From an uncultured Clostridia bacterium (GTDB lineage: Bacteria; Bacillota; Clostridia; TANB77; CAG-508): a stretch of 6,232 bases of DNA. Shown in pieces: positions 5,141 to 6,232 of the stretch (position 1 is its first letter; every line of letters begins with the position of its first letter). The DNA is taken from contig CAQPRV010000023.1 of the NCBI GenBank assembly GCA_948857205.1, positions 1 through 6,232 on the forward strand, read 5' to 3'. Made by a program: the position numbers and the translations under genes. The notes below the pieces were generated by a model that made no database searches, was not told where the DNA came from, and saw only the letters and a program-made list of their open reading frames with translations.

Positions 5141-6232
5141 ATGAAAGTTTTATTTGCTGTAAGTAATGAGGAAATATCAGAACAAATTGTAAAAAAATAT
5201 CAAAAGGAGTATAAAGAGATAATTTCTTTTAAAAATGTGTATTACTTTAATGCAATACTAAAAGAATTACAAAAAGACAAAACATATGATAGGGTAGTGA
5301 TAAGTGAGGACTTAGAAACATTTGCAAGTACACAGTATGAACAAATAGATAAGTTTATTTTTGAAAAATTAGACAGTATTAGTGATGAAGCATCAAATGT
5401 AAGAGGAAATGACATTCCAATAATATTAATATGTTCAGACAGGAGAACGAAATCTGAACCAATATTAGTAAAACTATTTGGTATAGGGATATATGATGCT
5501 TTAATAGGAAATGATAGAAGTTTTGATGAAGTATGTAAACTTATATATAAGCCACGTTCAAAAAAAGAAGCAAAAATATATTATAAAATAGATTCTGATG
5601 ATGTAAATTATCAAGCAGAAAACGAAAATGATGTAAGCGAAATGGAAATACAAAACATTGTAGCACATTATAAAAGATTAGGAAATAATGAAGAAAAATA
5701 TATTGATAGTTTCAATAATATTGCTGCACAATATAATGATACACAATTAAGAATAATAACAAAATTTTTACCAATAAATGTACGAGCAGTATTGGAAGAA
5801 AAGTCATCAAAATATCAACAAATAATGTCATTTAACAATAGTGTATCAAATAGCTTAAGGTATGCAAAAGAAGAAAAAACAGGACCAACTGAAACATTAT
5901 TAAAACAAGCATCAAATGAAAAACCAATTTCAGAACCAATAGTAATACCATCATCTGTTAATATACAAGGAAGCAGAAAATTATCAAGAAAAAAATCAAT
6001 AAATGCTCAAACAGAACAAACAAATAAACAACAAAATATAACAAATACTATTCAAAACACTATTATACCGAAAGAACAAAACGTACAAAAAACACCAATA
6101 GAAGAAAATCCAATAGAAGAACAAAATACAAATGAACAAATTAATAATACTACTCAACAAACTGAAAAACAAAACGAGATAGTAGAACCAGTAAAACGTA
6201 GAAGAGGAAGACCTAGAAAAAATCCAGTAGAA
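5141..6232 (+). CDS. Receiver-like protein with Q/N-rich linker and AT-hook motif (partial)
   Basis: The frame stays open to the right edge, giving 364 residues without a stop. Residues 1-~130 have the alternating beta/alpha pattern of a response-regulator receiver: KVLFAVSN, YDRVVISED, IPIILICSD and GIYDALIGND as strands 1, 3, 4 and 5. The usual phosphorylated Asp appears to be Ser55 (followed by Glu-Asp), and the strand-5 Lys is missing. It is therefore an atypical, probably non-phosphorylated receiver, as in the N-terminal domains of CpaE/TadZ-type pilus proteins. Residues ~165-245 form a charged, probably helical domain (NIVAHYKRLGNNEEKY, NVRAVLEEKSSKYQQ) that was not recognised. From ~247 on the chain is low-complexity, rich in Gln, Asn, Glu and Thr. 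It ends at this edge in VKRRRGRPRKNP (351-362), which has the GRP core of an AT-hook flanked by Arg/Lys. No signal peptide or membrane helix is present, so the protein is cytoplasmic. A longer protein with a further C-terminal domain is possible. Confidence 0.8.
   Translation, partial: MKVLFAVSNEEISEQIVKKYQKEYKEIISFKNVYYFNAILKELQKDKTYDRVVISEDLETFASTQYEQIDKFIFEKLDSISDEASNVRGNDIPIILICSDRRTKSEPILVKLFGIGIYDALIGNDRSFDEVCKLIYKPRSKKEAKIYYKIDSDDVNYQAENENDVSEMEIQNIVAHYKRLGNNEEKYIDSFNNIAAQYNDTQLRIITKFLPINVRAVLEEKSSKYQQIMSFNNSVSNSLRYAKEEKTGPTETLLKQASNEKPISEPIVIPSSVNIQGSRKLSRKKSINAQTEQTNKQQNITNTIQNTIIPKEQNVQKTPIEENPIEEQNTNEQINNTTQQTEKQNEIVEPVKRRRGRPRKNPVE

Noticed and set aside
6095..6121. Tandem repeat CCAATAGAAGAA, two copies 15 bp apart
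   Set aside because: It is in frame inside the low-complexity linker of the receiver-like protein (PIEE/PIEE). It is ordinary coding redundancy, not a CRISPR or regulatory repeat.
1..6232. CRISPR array, tRNA or rRNA gene, insertion-sequence transposase, or TGA-as-Trp code
   Set aside because: No evenly spaced repeats, cloverleaf, rRNA-like conserved segment or transposase motif was seen. Trp codons are TGG, and all reading frames are full length under the standard bacterial code.

Overview
The window reads as low-GC Bacillota DNA, most likely an uncultured, gut-type member of the Clostridia. The coding sequence is very A+T-rich, Shine-Dalgarno sites are strong and G-rich (AGGGGG, AAGGAGGG, GGAAGGGGG), and there are recognisable sigma-A-type promoters with 17-bp spacers. 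The genome also encodes a peptidoglycan hydrolase, which argues against wall-less Mollicutes. Trp is encoded by TGG, and all complete genes end in TAA or TAG. No family or genus can be assigned from this window alone.

Layout. Positions 1-110 hold no credible gene but have a multi-helix inverted-repeat structure, cut by the left edge. A good extended -10 promoter (155-183) then drives a small membrane-anchored protein (222-566, +). Between 567 and 743 the DNA is non-coding and unusually rich in inverted repeats: a bidirectional intrinsic terminator, a perfect 17-bp hairpin and two further hairpins. This is where the + gene converges with a two-gene minus-strand unit. That unit consists of an unrecognised exported or anchored protein (2487-3284, -) followed after 12 bp by an AMP-forming long-chain acyl-CoA ligase (744-2474, -). 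A 125-bp divergent promoter region (3285-3409) carries one promoter per direction and a palindromic operator candidate.

On the + strand follow a membrane-anchored wall hydrolase with G5, SH3-like and GH73 glucosaminidase domains (3410-4630), its own promoter gap, a small signal-peptide/two-helix protein of VirB2/TrbC type (4730-5137) and a tightly coupled gene cut by the right edge (5141-6232+). The last encodes an atypical receiver-like domain with a long Gln/Asn/Glu-rich linker ending in an AT-hook-like RRGRPRK motif.

How it may fit together. The ligase unit looks like ordinary lipid metabolism with an uncharacterised exported partner. The right-hand block looks like the opening of an envelope-machine operon: a hydrolase that could open the wall, a pilin-sized two-helix protein, and a cytoplasmic receiver-like protein of the kind found beside type IV secretion or Tad-type pilus ATPases. 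The ATPase genes that would settle this would lie beyond the right edge. This block is the most promising place in the window for an undescribed system.
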